IMG/VR virus record: IMGVR_UViG_3300045741_000515
Location: 1 to 23,326 of that record
Strand: one strand, 5' to 3'
Length of the DNA stretch: 23,326 nucleotides
Origin: a virus
Below are positions 12,807-20,444 of the stretch, piece by piece. The notes below the pieces were generated by a model. It worked only from the letters and a program-made list of their open reading frames with translations. It made no database searches and had not been told where the DNA came from. The position numbers and the translations under genes are program-made. Every line of letters begins with the position of its first letter. The stretch's first letter is position 1.

Positions 12807-12884
12807 CCAGTGCTCCTCCAGAGGCCAACAGTACGAAAGTCCGCCACTCCCGTCCAGCCCCGGATCTCGGATAGGATTGCTGGT
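12807..12884. promoter_or_regulatory. Divergent promoter region between phosphatase operon and kinase-like gene
   Basis: 78 bp separate the two divergent starts. On the plus strand TAGGAT (12872-12877) lies 7 nt before the ATG at 12885, the same hexamer and near-identical spacing as in front of the transglycosylase gene. No -35 box is recognisable. On the minus strand GGAGGAG precedes 12806. Shared regulation of the two genes is inferred. Confidence 0.35.
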
Positions 12885-15146
12885 ATGAGCACGGACAAGA
12901 GCGCCGCCGGCGTTCGGCTAAGGCGCGAGCTGCGCGAGTTTCGCGAAACGGAGGCCAGACGCCTCGATGAGATTCAGCGCGCATTCGCGCGTTCGCCTGC
13001 CATTCGTGGCGGCGCCGGCGCGCAGGCCCGCATGGCAATCAAGAGCGGCGAGCTCTCTGATACCAAGTACGGCAGATACCGGGTGACGTTCTTCGGCCCC
13101 GACGGTCCGCATGGTCACATTACCAAGGACGCCGATCGCGACATCGCCGAAGAGACAAAGAGAGTGCTCGAACCGCCGATCGTTCCGATGAGCGACGATG
13201 AGGTCATGGCATGGACCTCAACAGAGGAATTCCATCGCGGGGCCAAACTCACCGCGTACATACAGGGCGAGAACACGCTGCGCTGGCTCGCCGGCAAGGC
13301 TGGGCGAACAGAATGGGCACAGGGCATCATCGCCCACGCAAACGACGTCGGCTCCCGGGACGGGACGGTCAACGTTCGCAACAAGCCATACGCACCAGAC
13401 GCGCTCGACGACGCCATTGAGATCCTCTCGGCGGCGATAAGAGAGCTGCCTCCGCCAGCGGTCCACAATCCGCCTGGCGGTTGGTGGCGTAAACGACCGG
13501 CACCAAGAGACAACCCAACCTGGACCCCAAGGACGCTGACCTACAGCGACTTCTATCGCACCGGCGTCCAAGACTGCGGCAATGTCCTATCGCTCGATGA
13601 CTTCGATCTCAGGCATGGCGGTTCCATCAAGCAAATCGTCGACCGCACATGGGGCGAATGGGAAGAGGATGGAATGATGGCCAGCTGGCTCGCCCAGCAA
13701 GACGACTTCGAGGGTCTCGACCCAAGCAGGTGCTACGAGAATTGGAGAGCAGGCTGGAAGGCGTGCGCGGTCGCCACTCTTGAGGAGCACATCGAGCGAA
13801 CAGCAGACGCCAATGACAACCCGCCCGCCGGCTGGTGGCGCAAACCAAGCCCGAAAGACCAACCGTGCTATCAGACGAAATCGGAAGCGCTCGCGCGGTT
13901 TCTCGAGGTCAACTATGAAATCGTCGAGAACTACGGCGGCGCCGACTATGAGGTCTCGCCGTCCGAGTTCGATTCGATCAACCACAAGTACGACCTGAAG
14001 GGACCCAAGGCCGTCAGGACGATCGCCGACGCTGTCTGGGTTGCGATGCCAGTCGGCAAGCCCTACTGCCTCGACCGCATCGACCTGGACGCGCTCAATG
14101 ACACGAGTCCCGCGCGCGAGAGCAGTGTGCCGTTTCGCCTGCCGGACTCCATCTATGAGTCACAGCTCGCAGCCGAGGAAGCCCGCTACTACGCCAGCGG
14201 CCACGAGGAACCGCCCGAGCCAGAGTGGGTCACCGAGCACGAGCCGGTTCACACGTTCCCTCCACTGCCGCCCGTGCCGTACTGGCTGCAGCTCGAGAAG
14301 CGCGAGCCGGGCGTCGAGGTATACAAGATCAAACAAGAGGCGCGCCCACTCGGGCCACTGCCATCGCGCGACGTCAAACCAATGCGTCTGCAACTCGAAG
14401 AACGCGAACCCGGAGTGGAGACCTACAGAATGTCAAACCCATCCAAGCTAGGACACTCGGAGCCGATTGAAAACCCCGCCTGGGTCACCAACATCCTCTC
14501 GAGACACTACGAGGCACTAGAGGAGAGCATCCCTGCGATGTGGCTTCCCAAGCTCACACAGGCACAAGGTTTTCGAGGGAAGATCGTCGCGACGATGAAG
14601 GAACTGGGGTGCGGATCATACGGATGCGCGATCCCGAGCCTGGACCCAAACGTCATCCTGAAGATCACCACCGATGACACCGAAGCCCAGTTCGCCCACG
14701 AGTTAGCCAACAACCTGTCCGCGCCGATCGTTGTCAAATACCACCAGGCGTTCTCGTTACCAGATAAGTACAAAGGTCGCTCGGTGTACCTGCTCTGGCG
14801 CGACTCGGCTGAGCGCATCGGCGAGGTTGACAAGGTCGCCCACGAGACTCGCGGCGCGGACCGACGGGAAATTGAGAAGGCCATCCACGCCCAGCATAAG
14901 GCGGCACAGAAAGCCTTCGAGGCGCTCTACACCGGTGAGCCAGCTGAGGAGCTCATCGAGGAGTGGGAGGTGAAGGCTCGCGAGATGGGACAGAAGGTTC
15001 CCGAGTTGGCGGAACTCGCCGAAGGAATGATCACGGTACTACATAAGGATCGTGTCTTCATGGGCGATGTCCACGCTGATAACGTAGGACTTGTCAATGA
15101 AAGGTGGGTGATCACCGATCCTGGCCACGTGGCAAAACTGCTGTAG
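12885..15146 (+). CDS. Large multidomain protein with C-terminal kinase-like domain (753 aa)
   Basis: Start at ATG 12885: 84 upstream in-frame codons overlap the divergent gene and are rejected. N-terminal helical region 1-50, then a mixed domain. The motif NPP[G/A]GWWRK occurs at 195-203 and 312-320, and LQLE[K/E]REPGVE at 468 and 502, both in linker-like sequence. The last 190 residues form a kinase-like fold: glycine loop G575-C-G-S-Y-G, VILKIT with Lys593, Glu606 in AHEL, catalytic loop GDVHADN (727-733; Asp728) and metal-binding Asp745 in ITDPG. The GDxHxxN loop resembles the aminoglycoside-phosphotransferase/ABC1 group more than classical HRD kinases. Substrate unknown. Its 3' end overlaps an HNH remnant on the other strand. 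Confidence 0.7.
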   Translation: MSTDKSAAGVRLRRELREFRETEARRLDEIQRAFARSPAIRGGAGAQARMAIKSGELSDTKYGRYRVTFFGPDGPHGHITKDADRDIAEETKRVLEPPIVPMSDDEVMAWTSTEEFHRGAKLTAYIQGENTLRWLAGKAGRTEWAQGIIAHANDVGSRDGTVNVRNKPYAPDALDDAIEILSAAIRELPPPAVHNPPGGWWRKRPAPRDNPTWTPRTLTYSDFYRTGVQDCGNVLSLDDFDLRHGGSIKQIVDRTWGEWEEDGMMASWLAQQDDFEGLDPSRCYENWRAGWKACAVATLEEHIERTADANDNPPAGWWRKPSPKDQPCYQTKSEALARFLEVNYEIVENYGGADYEVSPSEFDSINHKYDLKGPKAVRTIADAVWVAMPVGKPYCLDRIDLDALNDTSPARESSVPFRLPDSIYESQLAAEEARYYASGHEEPPEPEWVTEHEPVHTFPPLPPVPYWLQLEKREPGVEVYKIKQEARPLGPLPSRDVKPMRLQLEEREPGVETYRMSNPSKLGHSEPIENPAWVTNILSRHYEALEESIPAMWLPKLTQAQGFRGKIVATMKELGCGSYGCAIPSLDPNVILKITTDDTEAQFAHELANNLSAPIVVKYHQAFSLPDKYKGRSVYLLWRDSAERIGEVDKVAHETRGADRREIEKAIHAQHKAAQKAFEALYTGEPAEELIEEWEVKAREMGQKVPELAELAEGMITVLHKDRVFMGDVHADNVGLVNERWVITDPGHVAKLL

Positions 15147-15499
15147 CGGGCTGTCCTTGCTTGGCTGCATCGCGTTTCGCCAGATATCGCAAATGAAAGC
15201 ATTCGGGGCACATCAGTCGTTTCACATGGCCGAGTGAGCATGTCCCCGACATCTTCTTCTGCTTCCGCGGGAGTGGGCCGCGAGCTGCTGTGGCGGCACG
15301 ACTTGCCTCACAGCAAATCGCGTTGTATTGCCGATAGCACGCTAGGCACCGCGTTCCATTGCTCGTTTTCTTTAAGTTGCCGGCAATCAGCTCATGGCCG
15401 CGCTTGCAGCGAGCCCATCCAAATCCAGCATCCGCTATTGGGCTCGACGGCAACTTTCGACCAGAAATTTTCGGGCAGTCTTGGGTCCATGAAATTCAT
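15112..15499 (-). pseudogene. HNH endonuclease remnant with internal deletion and frameshift
   Basis: From an ATG at 15499 (or 15490) the minus strand encodes PENFWSKV...GCWIWMGSL, the characteristic opening of phage HNH homing-type endonucleases. It then runs into a stop. In the +1 frame, directly adjacent, CKRGHELIAGNL...TRCLAC appears, the usual zinc-binding C-terminal segment of the same family. The whole central catalytic HNH region (expected H-R...DHLC...CVNPxHL) is missing. The two halves join near 15405-15413 in different frames. A downstream second C-x2-GH/C-x2-C unit (CSLGHVKRLMCPEC) follows. The second half is open for 113 codons and could still yield a small zinc protein from TTG 15453. 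Confidence 0.65.
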
Positions 15500-15520
15500 G
15501 CCCTGCTGTACCCTACCGGT

Positions 15521-15793
15521 GTGACAAAGGCCGCCGTCGCCATCCTCGACCTCTTGCTCTGGTGCATCCAGGGCATCGTCATGCTCGCGCTGATCGTCCC
15601 GGTCCAGCGCGCCGGTCAAGCGCTGACCTGGTTCAGCTGGCACGTGCTCATCCGCGTGGTCTATTACCATGGCATCGTCATCCCTCGTCGGCGCCTCGCA
15701 GGTGGCCAGCTCTGGCGTGACACCGACCTCTTGCTCGGCATCGCGCCGCCACCCAGCGAGCTCGAGCGCCTATCAAGGCTCGCGAGCAACTGA
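15521..15793 (+). CDS. Small membrane protein (90 aa)
   Basis: GTG start chosen because upstream codons of the same frame overlap the HNH remnant. Hydrophobic segment at residues about 6-28 (VAILDLLLWCIQGIVMLALIV), a second weaker one (TWFSWHVLIRVVYYHGIVI), then a basic and charged tail. No Shine-Dalgarno is seen; TACCCT lies 6 nt before the start. Function unknown. Overlaps the next gene by 1 nt (TGATG). Confidence 0.5.
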   Translation: MTKAAVAILDLLLWCIQGIVMLALIVPVQRAGQALTWFSWHVLIRVVYYHGIVIPRRRLAGGQLWRDTDLLLGIAPPPSELERLSRLASN

Positions 15794-16014
15794 TGTACTC
15801 GTACACTACGGTCCAGGTCGGCGACGAACCGTGGATCGCAGTGTACTACAACCGCGTCGCGACCACGACTGGAACAACGAACGTTCGCATCCGCGTCCGC
15901 CGGGCATCGTCACAGCCTGCCCTTGTAGATCCATGGCGACCTTCGAACATTAATGCGCCAACACCCATTCCGGTGTGGCCGGTTGCAATACGTCGTTTTC
16001 GCGGCGATACATGA
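15793..16014 (+). CDS. Small hypothetical protein (73 aa)
   Basis: ATG shares a base with the previous TGA. The first 40 residues look beta-stranded (YSYTTVQVGDEPWIAVYYN and TTNVRIRVRR); the rest is proline-rich (ALVDPWRPSNINAPTPIPVW). Its stop overlaps the glycosyltransferase ATG (ATGA). No family recognised. Confidence 0.55.
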   Translation: MYSYTTVQVGDEPWIAVYYNRVATTTGTTNVRIRVRRASSQPALVDPWRPSNINAPTPIPVWPVAIRRFRGDT

Positions 16015-16661
16015 CCATGCTTCCCCGTGTCGTCGGCCTCCTGCCGACCTACAACCGACCCGAGATGGCGCACCGCGCAGCTCACCTGTTCCTCGAGCAG
16101 GACTACAGCGGACCGATGTCACTGCTCGTGTTCGACGATGGCGAGCGTCAGTCTGAGTTCTGCGCGAGCTGCATGGGCAACATCGAGCTCGTCCGCCATT
16201 CCAGGATGAACCTGCCATCGAAGCGCAACGCGATGATGAAGCGTGTGCGCGATACGTCGGCGCTGTACTTCCTATGGGACGACGACGATTACCACGGCCA
16301 GCGCAGGGTTAGCCGTCAGGTCGACGTGCTCGCTCACCACCAGGCGTGCATCCTTCGACCGACGCTGTACTACAACTCCATCTCGAAGGAGCTCAAGACA
16401 TCGAGGTGGATCTCCGACGGGACCGTTGGCTACACGTGGGACTTTTGGGTGCGGCGCGGCCGGTTCGACGAGAACGTTGACCCGGGCAGTGGGTTCCGGT
16501 TCGTGAACGACCCATCACTGGTCTCCATCCCTGGCGAGCTCGACTACATGGTTGTCGTGCACGCGGGGCAGCGTCACACGCCGCCGGCATTCGGGGCGCC
16601 CGACTTCTCGGATGCGCCGGTAGACTCGAGCTGGGCTGAAGATCGGTTACGATTGCGATAG
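16011..16661 (+). CDS. GT-A-type glycosyltransferase (216 aa)
   Basis: Family-2-like signature: the N-terminal strand VVGLLPTYNRPEMA, FDDG at 41-44, LPSKRNAMM (KRN 71-73) and the acidic WDDDDYH (89-95), which supplies the DxD metal/nucleotide-sugar site. The C-terminal half contains an acceptor-like region (YTWDFWVRRGRFDENVDPG). The protein is soluble. ATG 16011 overlaps the upstream stop. It could modify phage DNA, host surface glycans or virion proteins; the sequence does not decide. The next gene starts 7 nt after. Confidence 0.8.
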   Translation: MTMLPRVVGLLPTYNRPEMAHRAAHLFLEQDYSGPMSLLVFDDGERQSEFCASCMGNIELVRHSRMNLPSKRNAMMKRVRDTSALYFLWDDDDYHGQRRVSRQVDVLAHHQACILRPTLYYNSISKELKTSRWISDGTVGYTWDFWVRRGRFDENVDPGSGFRFVNDPSLVSIPGELDYMVVVHAGQRHTPPAFGAPDFSDAPVDSSWAEDRLRLR

Positions 16662-16668
16662 AGGAACC

Positions 16669-17097
16669 ATGCGCGTCTACGTTGGAGCATCAAGCCGTGA
16701 GACCGCACGGGCCGAAATGTGGATGGCAGCGCTCAAAGCTGTCGGGATCGAGGTCGTTTCGACCTGGCCGGAAGTCATCCGCAGAAACGGCGGCGAGGCC
16801 AATCCGATGCACGCACCTCGAGAAGACCGCGCCGTCTGGTCCGAGGACGACCTCGCCGAGCTCTCAACGGCGACGGTGTTCTGGTTTCTCCTGCCAACCG
16901 GTGAGATATCAGCCGGCGCCTACACGGAGTTCGGGTACGCGCTGTCCATGAACGAGATGTCCGTCGACTTTTGGGTGCTCACGTCCGGCAAGGAGACGTC
17001 CATCTTCACCGCGCTCGCGGATAACTTCGAGGAAGACCGGGATGCCTTCAAGGCGATCATGATGCGATGGGGCTTGATTAAGACGATCGAGGCATGA
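16669..17097 (+). CDS. Nucleoside 2-deoxyribosyltransferase-like protein (142 aa)
   Basis: Rossmann-like start MRVYVGASSRETARAEMW, with EDDLAELSTATVFWFLLPTGE and then SAGAYTEFGYALSMN, in which Glu87 is in the position of the catalytic Glu of the family. Such enzymes exchange or hydrolyse the glycosidic bond of (deoxy)nucleosides. GAGG precedes the ATG. Phage copies are usually read as nucleotide-salvage or base-modification genes. It ends convergently, overlapping the methyltransferase by 20 nt. Confidence 0.75.
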   Translation: MRVYVGASSRETARAEMWMAALKAVGIEVVSTWPEVIRRNGGEANPMHAPREDRAVWSEDDLAELSTATVFWFLLPTGEISAGAYTEFGYALSMNEMSVDFWVLTSGKETSIFTALADNFEEDRDAFKAIMMRWGLIKTIEA

Positions 17098-17836
17098 GGT
17101 CATGGGCGATTACGCGTCCGACTAGCTCGGCGCATTGCGGCACGACCGAGTCACCGAGCATCTCTAGTCGAGCGATGTCCACCCGCTCGGGAAACCCATT
17201 AGCCACTCGTAGACGCCCGGCGACGGGTTCCCACCAGTGCCCAGCCAGGTCTGTAAACGAGCGCACCTGGGCCATTTTCGCATCGATGGTGCGAGCTGAT
17301 TGTGTTTGCGCGTTGGCGTAGCCAACAACGAAGACGCGGGCGCGGGCATGGGGAGCCCCAACATCTCGCGCGTCAATCCGAAGGGCACGCGTTCGGTATC
17401 CGAGCACGTGCAACCCCCTCCGCACTGGGGGCAGCCATTTGCGGGTAGCGGCGCCTGCAACGTTCTCGACGACGACGATCTGTGGCTCAACTTCTTCGAC
17501 GATGCGGATGTACTCACGCCAGAGGCCGGACTTCGAGCCTTCGATTCCGCCGCCGCGCCCTCGAGATGCGTCACTAAGATCTTGACACGGGAAACCGCCA
17601 CAAATCACCTCTACTTGATCAAGAGCGTTCTCGGACATGCTTGTGCGCCGACTACCCGATACGACGCGCACATCGTTAAAACGCTTCGCTTTCGGCCAGT
17701 GTTTCGCAAGCACGGCGCGGCGGTTCGGGTCGATCTCGACCTGCCAAGCAACACGGCCGAGTCCGGCGCGTTCTAAGCCAAGCTCCAGTCCGCCAATCCC
17801 GGCGAACAGCGAGCCTATGCGCAATGTGTCACTCAT
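17078..17836 (-). CDS. C5-cytosine DNA methyltransferase (252 aa)
   Basis: Contains motif I (SLFAGIGGLELGLERAG), motif IV with the catalytic Cys84 (GGFPCQDLS), motif VI (VVVENV, 121-126), motif VIII (HARARVFVVG) and the C-terminal GDSVVPQ motif. The enzyme methylates cytosine C5 in DNA using S-adenosylmethionine. At 252 residues it is short, with a small target-recognition region between VIII and IX. No cognate restriction gene is nearby, so it is likely an orphan protective methyltransferase. Third gene of the minus unit, 24 nt after the annealing protein. Confidence 0.9.
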   Translation of the reverse strand: MSDTLRIGSLFAGIGGLELGLERAGLGRVAWQVEIDPNRRAVLAKHWPKAKRFNDVRVVSGSRRTSMSENALDQVEVICGGFPCQDLSDASRGRGGGIEGSKSGLWREYIRIVEEVEPQIVVVENVAGAATRKWLPPVRRGLHVLGYRTRALRIDARDVGAPHARARVFVVGYANAQTQSARTIDAKMAQVRSFTDLAGHWWEPVAGRLRVANGFPERVDIARLEMLGDSVVPQCAELVGRVIAHDLMPRSS

Positions 17837-17860
17837 TTGGCGCTAACCTGATGTGATGCT

Positions 17861-18922
17861 TCATCGCTCGTCGTTCGGAGACCCGGACATCCACGGCGGT
17901 TCTGCTTCTGGGTCATCCGTCGGCAACGTCTGCTGCTCGGCCTTGCGCTTCTTCATCGCGTCCTTCATCGCATCCTTCACCGCGGTCGTACCCTTGGCCT
18001 CCGCCTTGGCCTCGACCTTCTCCTTGGCGACGTCGAGCTTGGACTTCGGCGCCTTCGCCGCGAGCTGTTCAGCACGAGCGGTGAGCGCCTCGGGCCAGGT
18101 TGCCTCGCCATCGCGGATGGCAACGAACAGGCGCCGCAGCTGCTCGATTTCCGCCGGTGTGGCGACGTCGAGTTTGTGACCGAGCCATTCCTCGAGGTCC
18201 ATCGGCTGAACGCCCTGGTCGGCGAACGCGTCGCATACGGCGTTGCGTACGGCGTCGGGGTCTTTGGCGGACTCGTCCTTCAGGATGGCGTTGCAGATCT
18301 CATAGGCTTCGTCCTGTAGGTTGCCCGGGATGATGCGGAGGATGCAAGTTCGCAGCGCCTTGGAAACGAGCGCGCCCTGCTTGTTCAGGATGTCATCATC
18401 GCTGGCCTCGACGATGAACACGCGGTCGCCGTAGCTGTTCGCGCGTTCAGCGATGGGACGCTGGCCTTTGCGAAGGTTGCGGCGCTCGACGGTCTTGGAG
18501 ACCGTGACGTCGACCGGCCAGACGACGTTCGATTCGAGGTCGGTGGCCGACACGCGCATGATCCTAGTGTGCTCGTCGTCGTAAATCTGCGTGACCTCCA
18601 TCGCGATGTTGCCAAAGCACCGGGCGGCGGCCTCGGCAAAGCGAATCGACAACCCTTCGACGCCATCACCAATCGGCTTGCGATAGATGGCGGCGGCGGC
18701 GAAGTTGGGACGCCGGCATTCCTTGATCAGCGATGTCCTGACTTGGTCTAGGTTACGCGGCCGATGAAGCGCCATTGTGTATCTCGCTTCAATTTCAGCC
18801 CGCGCCTTGGCGACGAGCGCCGCGGTCGCGTTGCTCTCGCGTGACACGCTCACCCCGCCGAGATCGCGGCGAATCAGCTGGTTGGCTTCCGGTCGGTGTC
18901 CGTTGCTGCTCATGTCTTCCAC
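17861..18922 (-). CDS. Single-strand annealing protein (353 aa)
   Basis: GTG start at 18922 follows AGGAGG at 6-nt spacing, just after the exonuclease stop. The core (residues about 35-220) matches a phage family I recall alongside YqaJ exonucleases: LIKECRRPNFAAAAIYRKPIGDG, then GLSIRFAEAAARCFGN and KALRTCILRIIPGN. It is best read as a Redβ/RecT-like annealase, by analogy and context. Residues 240-275 resemble the helical tail of this group. The C terminus is Lys/Ala/Glu-rich, then an acidic end with DDPEAEPPW. Role: homologous recombination and replication with the exonuclease. Confidence 0.7.
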   Translation of the reverse strand: MEDMSSNGHRPEANQLIRRDLGGVSVSRESNATAALVAKARAEIEARYTMALHRPRNLDQVRTSLIKECRRPNFAAAAIYRKPIGDGVEGLSIRFAEAAARCFGNIAMEVTQIYDDEHTRIMRVSATDLESNVVWPVDVTVSKTVERRNLRKGQRPIAERANSYGDRVFIVEASDDDILNKQGALVSKALRTCILRIIPGNLQDEAYEICNAILKDESAKDPDAVRNAVCDAFADQGVQPMDLEEWLGHKLDVATPAEIEQLRRLFVAIRDGEATWPEALTARAEQLAAKAPKSKLDVAKEKVEAKAEAKGTTAVKDAMKDAMKKRKAEQQTLPTDDPEAEPPWMSGSPNDER

Positions 18923-18923
18923 G

Positions 18924-20033
18924 TCAATCCTCCTTGCTCGAGTTCTTGCTCCACGACCTCGGCACGCAAAAGCGCCTCGTTCCTGGAACCGGTTCGGTGT
19001 GTAGCGCGATACTGCGCCGTTCGTCTGCGATGTTCGTGAGCGCGGTCGACCAGTCGCCGAGCTTGCTCATGACCGTCGACCAGTCATCGCTCTGTGCGCA
19101 ATCCAGGATGTCGCCGGTCGCGCTGAGCACGAGCTGGGCCTCGGTGACCAGCGAGCGCCAGGCCGCCTCCCAGTTGGTCCTCGAGCTCGCCTTGGATGCC
19201 TTGTAGGAGATGGAGCTCCGGCCCTTCTTCTCAGCTGGGTCGCCCCACTTGAGGCCAGCGTGGTCGCCACACACCGCCTTGAGATTCTGCTTGAGGATTT
19301 CGACCTCGGCCTCGACCTCCCTGGACCGCTCGAGTGCGAGCCGTAGCCGATGAACGGTCGCCATCGCCTCTGGCTTGTCATCCAGCGAGACCAGGTCTGT
19401 ATGGCGTTGTGGGTATGTTGTGGATAGGTACCTTGAATAACTCTCAGAACCATCCGGGTTTGGAGGAACGTCCCTTCGGATGTGATCTACCAGGAAACGT
19501 TCGGCGCTCTCACGAAGCATGCCGATCAGATCTTCGTCGCGCTGGATGCGGTAGTCGGTTGGTTGGCCATCGATGAACGCCGTGAGGTGCCATTCATCCA
19601 GGCCGGACACGAACAGATTCCACTCGCACTGGATGAGCTCGTGCTGCGGGACCTCATCGGTTCCCGGGTCGCCGTACTGGTGCGCGGCGCGGAAGGAATG
19701 TGTTTTGATCTCCAAGCCGTTGCACGGGCGAGCCTCGCGCGCCCGGTAACAAACTCCGTCGGGAGTTGCAAGGGCCCATGCGACCGTTGGGTGCTGCAGC
19801 GTGCCCGGGACTTCCACGCGAACGCCGTGGCGCTCGGCGTAGTCATCGCGGATGGGACCTTCAAGGATGTCACCCCAGCGAGTTCGGTCGTTGCCGAGGA
19901 ATGGCGCAGCGCGTCCAGTTTTCTCTAAGTAAACATCGATGGCCGACCGGTAGGGGTGGAGACCCACCAGAGACGCTACATCTGTGGCTGTGATGCCAGT
20001 CCGTCGCTGGGCTAGCTGTTCAGGGCTGAGCAT
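18924..20033 (-). CDS. YqaJ-type recombination exonuclease (369 aa)
   Basis: YqaJ-like viral recombinase nuclease. GITATDVASLVGLHPY near the start, TRWGDILEGPIRDDY with Glu58, ATPDG with Asp92 and LEIKT (Glu108/Lys110) form the expected D-ExK active site. The EVPQHELIQCEWNLFVSG helix follows. The enzyme would resect double-stranded ends 5' to 3' for the annealing protein. First gene of the minus unit; no Shine-Dalgarno, but TAGCTT lies 6 nt before the ATG on this strand. The C terminus (about 230-369) is helical and probably mediates oligomerisation or partner binding. Confidence 0.85.
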   Translation of the reverse strand: MLSPEQLAQRRTGITATDVASLVGLHPYRSAIDVYLEKTGRAAPFLGNDRTRWGDILEGPIRDDYAERHGVRVEVPGTLQHPTVAWALATPDGVCYRAREARPCNGLEIKTHSFRAAHQYGDPGTDEVPQHELIQCEWNLFVSGLDEWHLTAFIDGQPTDYRIQRDEDLIGMLRESAERFLVDHIRRDVPPNPDGSESYSRYLSTTYPQRHTDLVSLDDKPEAMATVHRLRLALERSREVEAEVEILKQNLKAVCGDHAGLKWGDPAEKKGRSSISYKASKASSRTNWEAAWRSLVTEAQLVLSATGDILDCAQSDDWSTVMSKLGDWSTALTNIADERRSIALHTEPVPGTRRFCVPRSWSKNSSKED

Positions 20034-20177
20034 GAATGCAAGCTAGCAAGCACGTCTGACAACCGACTGCTCCGGTGGATGTTCACAGGGTTGTTCACAG
20101 GGCTATCGTCGGTCTAAATTTTTTGTCTTCAAAAATACTGGACGAAATGACCTTCACCGGCGTAGGACCATGCTCAC
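20034..20177. promoter_or_regulatory. Divergent control region with DnaA-box-like repeats and AT-rich stretch
   Basis: 144 bp between the exonuclease and regulator starts. TGTTCACAGGG occurs twice (20080-20090, 20092-20102), with a 12-bp period. The second copy lies in TTGTTCACA (20091-20099), 8/9 to the DnaA box TTATNCACA; the first is a weaker match. An AT-rich block at 20115-20137 follows. The repeats could be operators for the adjacent XRE protein or DnaA sites; no promoter boxes are clear except TAGCTT at 20045-20040 (minus). Confidence 0.5.
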
Positions 20178-20444
20178 ATGGCAGCGCTTCGTAAGACATA
20201 CCCGAGACGACGCATAGCCCACCGTCTCAGGTTGTTGCGCATCAGAGCCGGGGTAACCCAAGAGGAGATCGCTGGCCAATTGCGACTCAGACGCAACCAG
20301 TGGTGCAGAATCGAAGCGGGAGATCAGTCAATTCCAGCAGAGCGTTTAGTCGATATCGCTCGCATTATCAGCGCAACTGTCGACGAGCTCCTAGGGATCA
20401 AAAAAAGCAAGACAGCTAACAACCAACCCATTGGAACGCCCTAA
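20178..20444 (+). CDS. XRE-family helix-turn-helix regulator (88 aa)
   Basis: HTH_3 domain at about residues 15-75: LRLLRIRAGVTQEEIAGQLRL, then NQWCRIEAGDQSIP and the closing helix ERLVDIARIISATVDELLG. The basic N terminus and a short tail complete it. It probably binds operators in the divergent region just upstream and switches the recombination and replication units. The AGGA upstream is about 10 nt from the ATG. Overlaps the next start (TAATG). Confidence 0.85.
   Translation: MAALRKTYPRRRIAHRLRLLRIRAGVTQEEIAGQLRLRRNQWCRIEAGDQSIPAERLVDIARIISATVDELLGIKKSKTANNQPIGTP

Noticed and set aside
12633-12884. 84-codon N-terminal extension of the kinase-like protein
   Set aside because: It overlaps the divergent 12537-12806 gene, which has a strong Shine-Dalgarno; TAGGAT and ATG at 12885 mark the real start.
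15112-15453. Intact 113-aa minus-strand gene from TTG 15453
   Set aside because: The preceding frame carries the matching HNH N terminus, so the two are better read as one broken gene.
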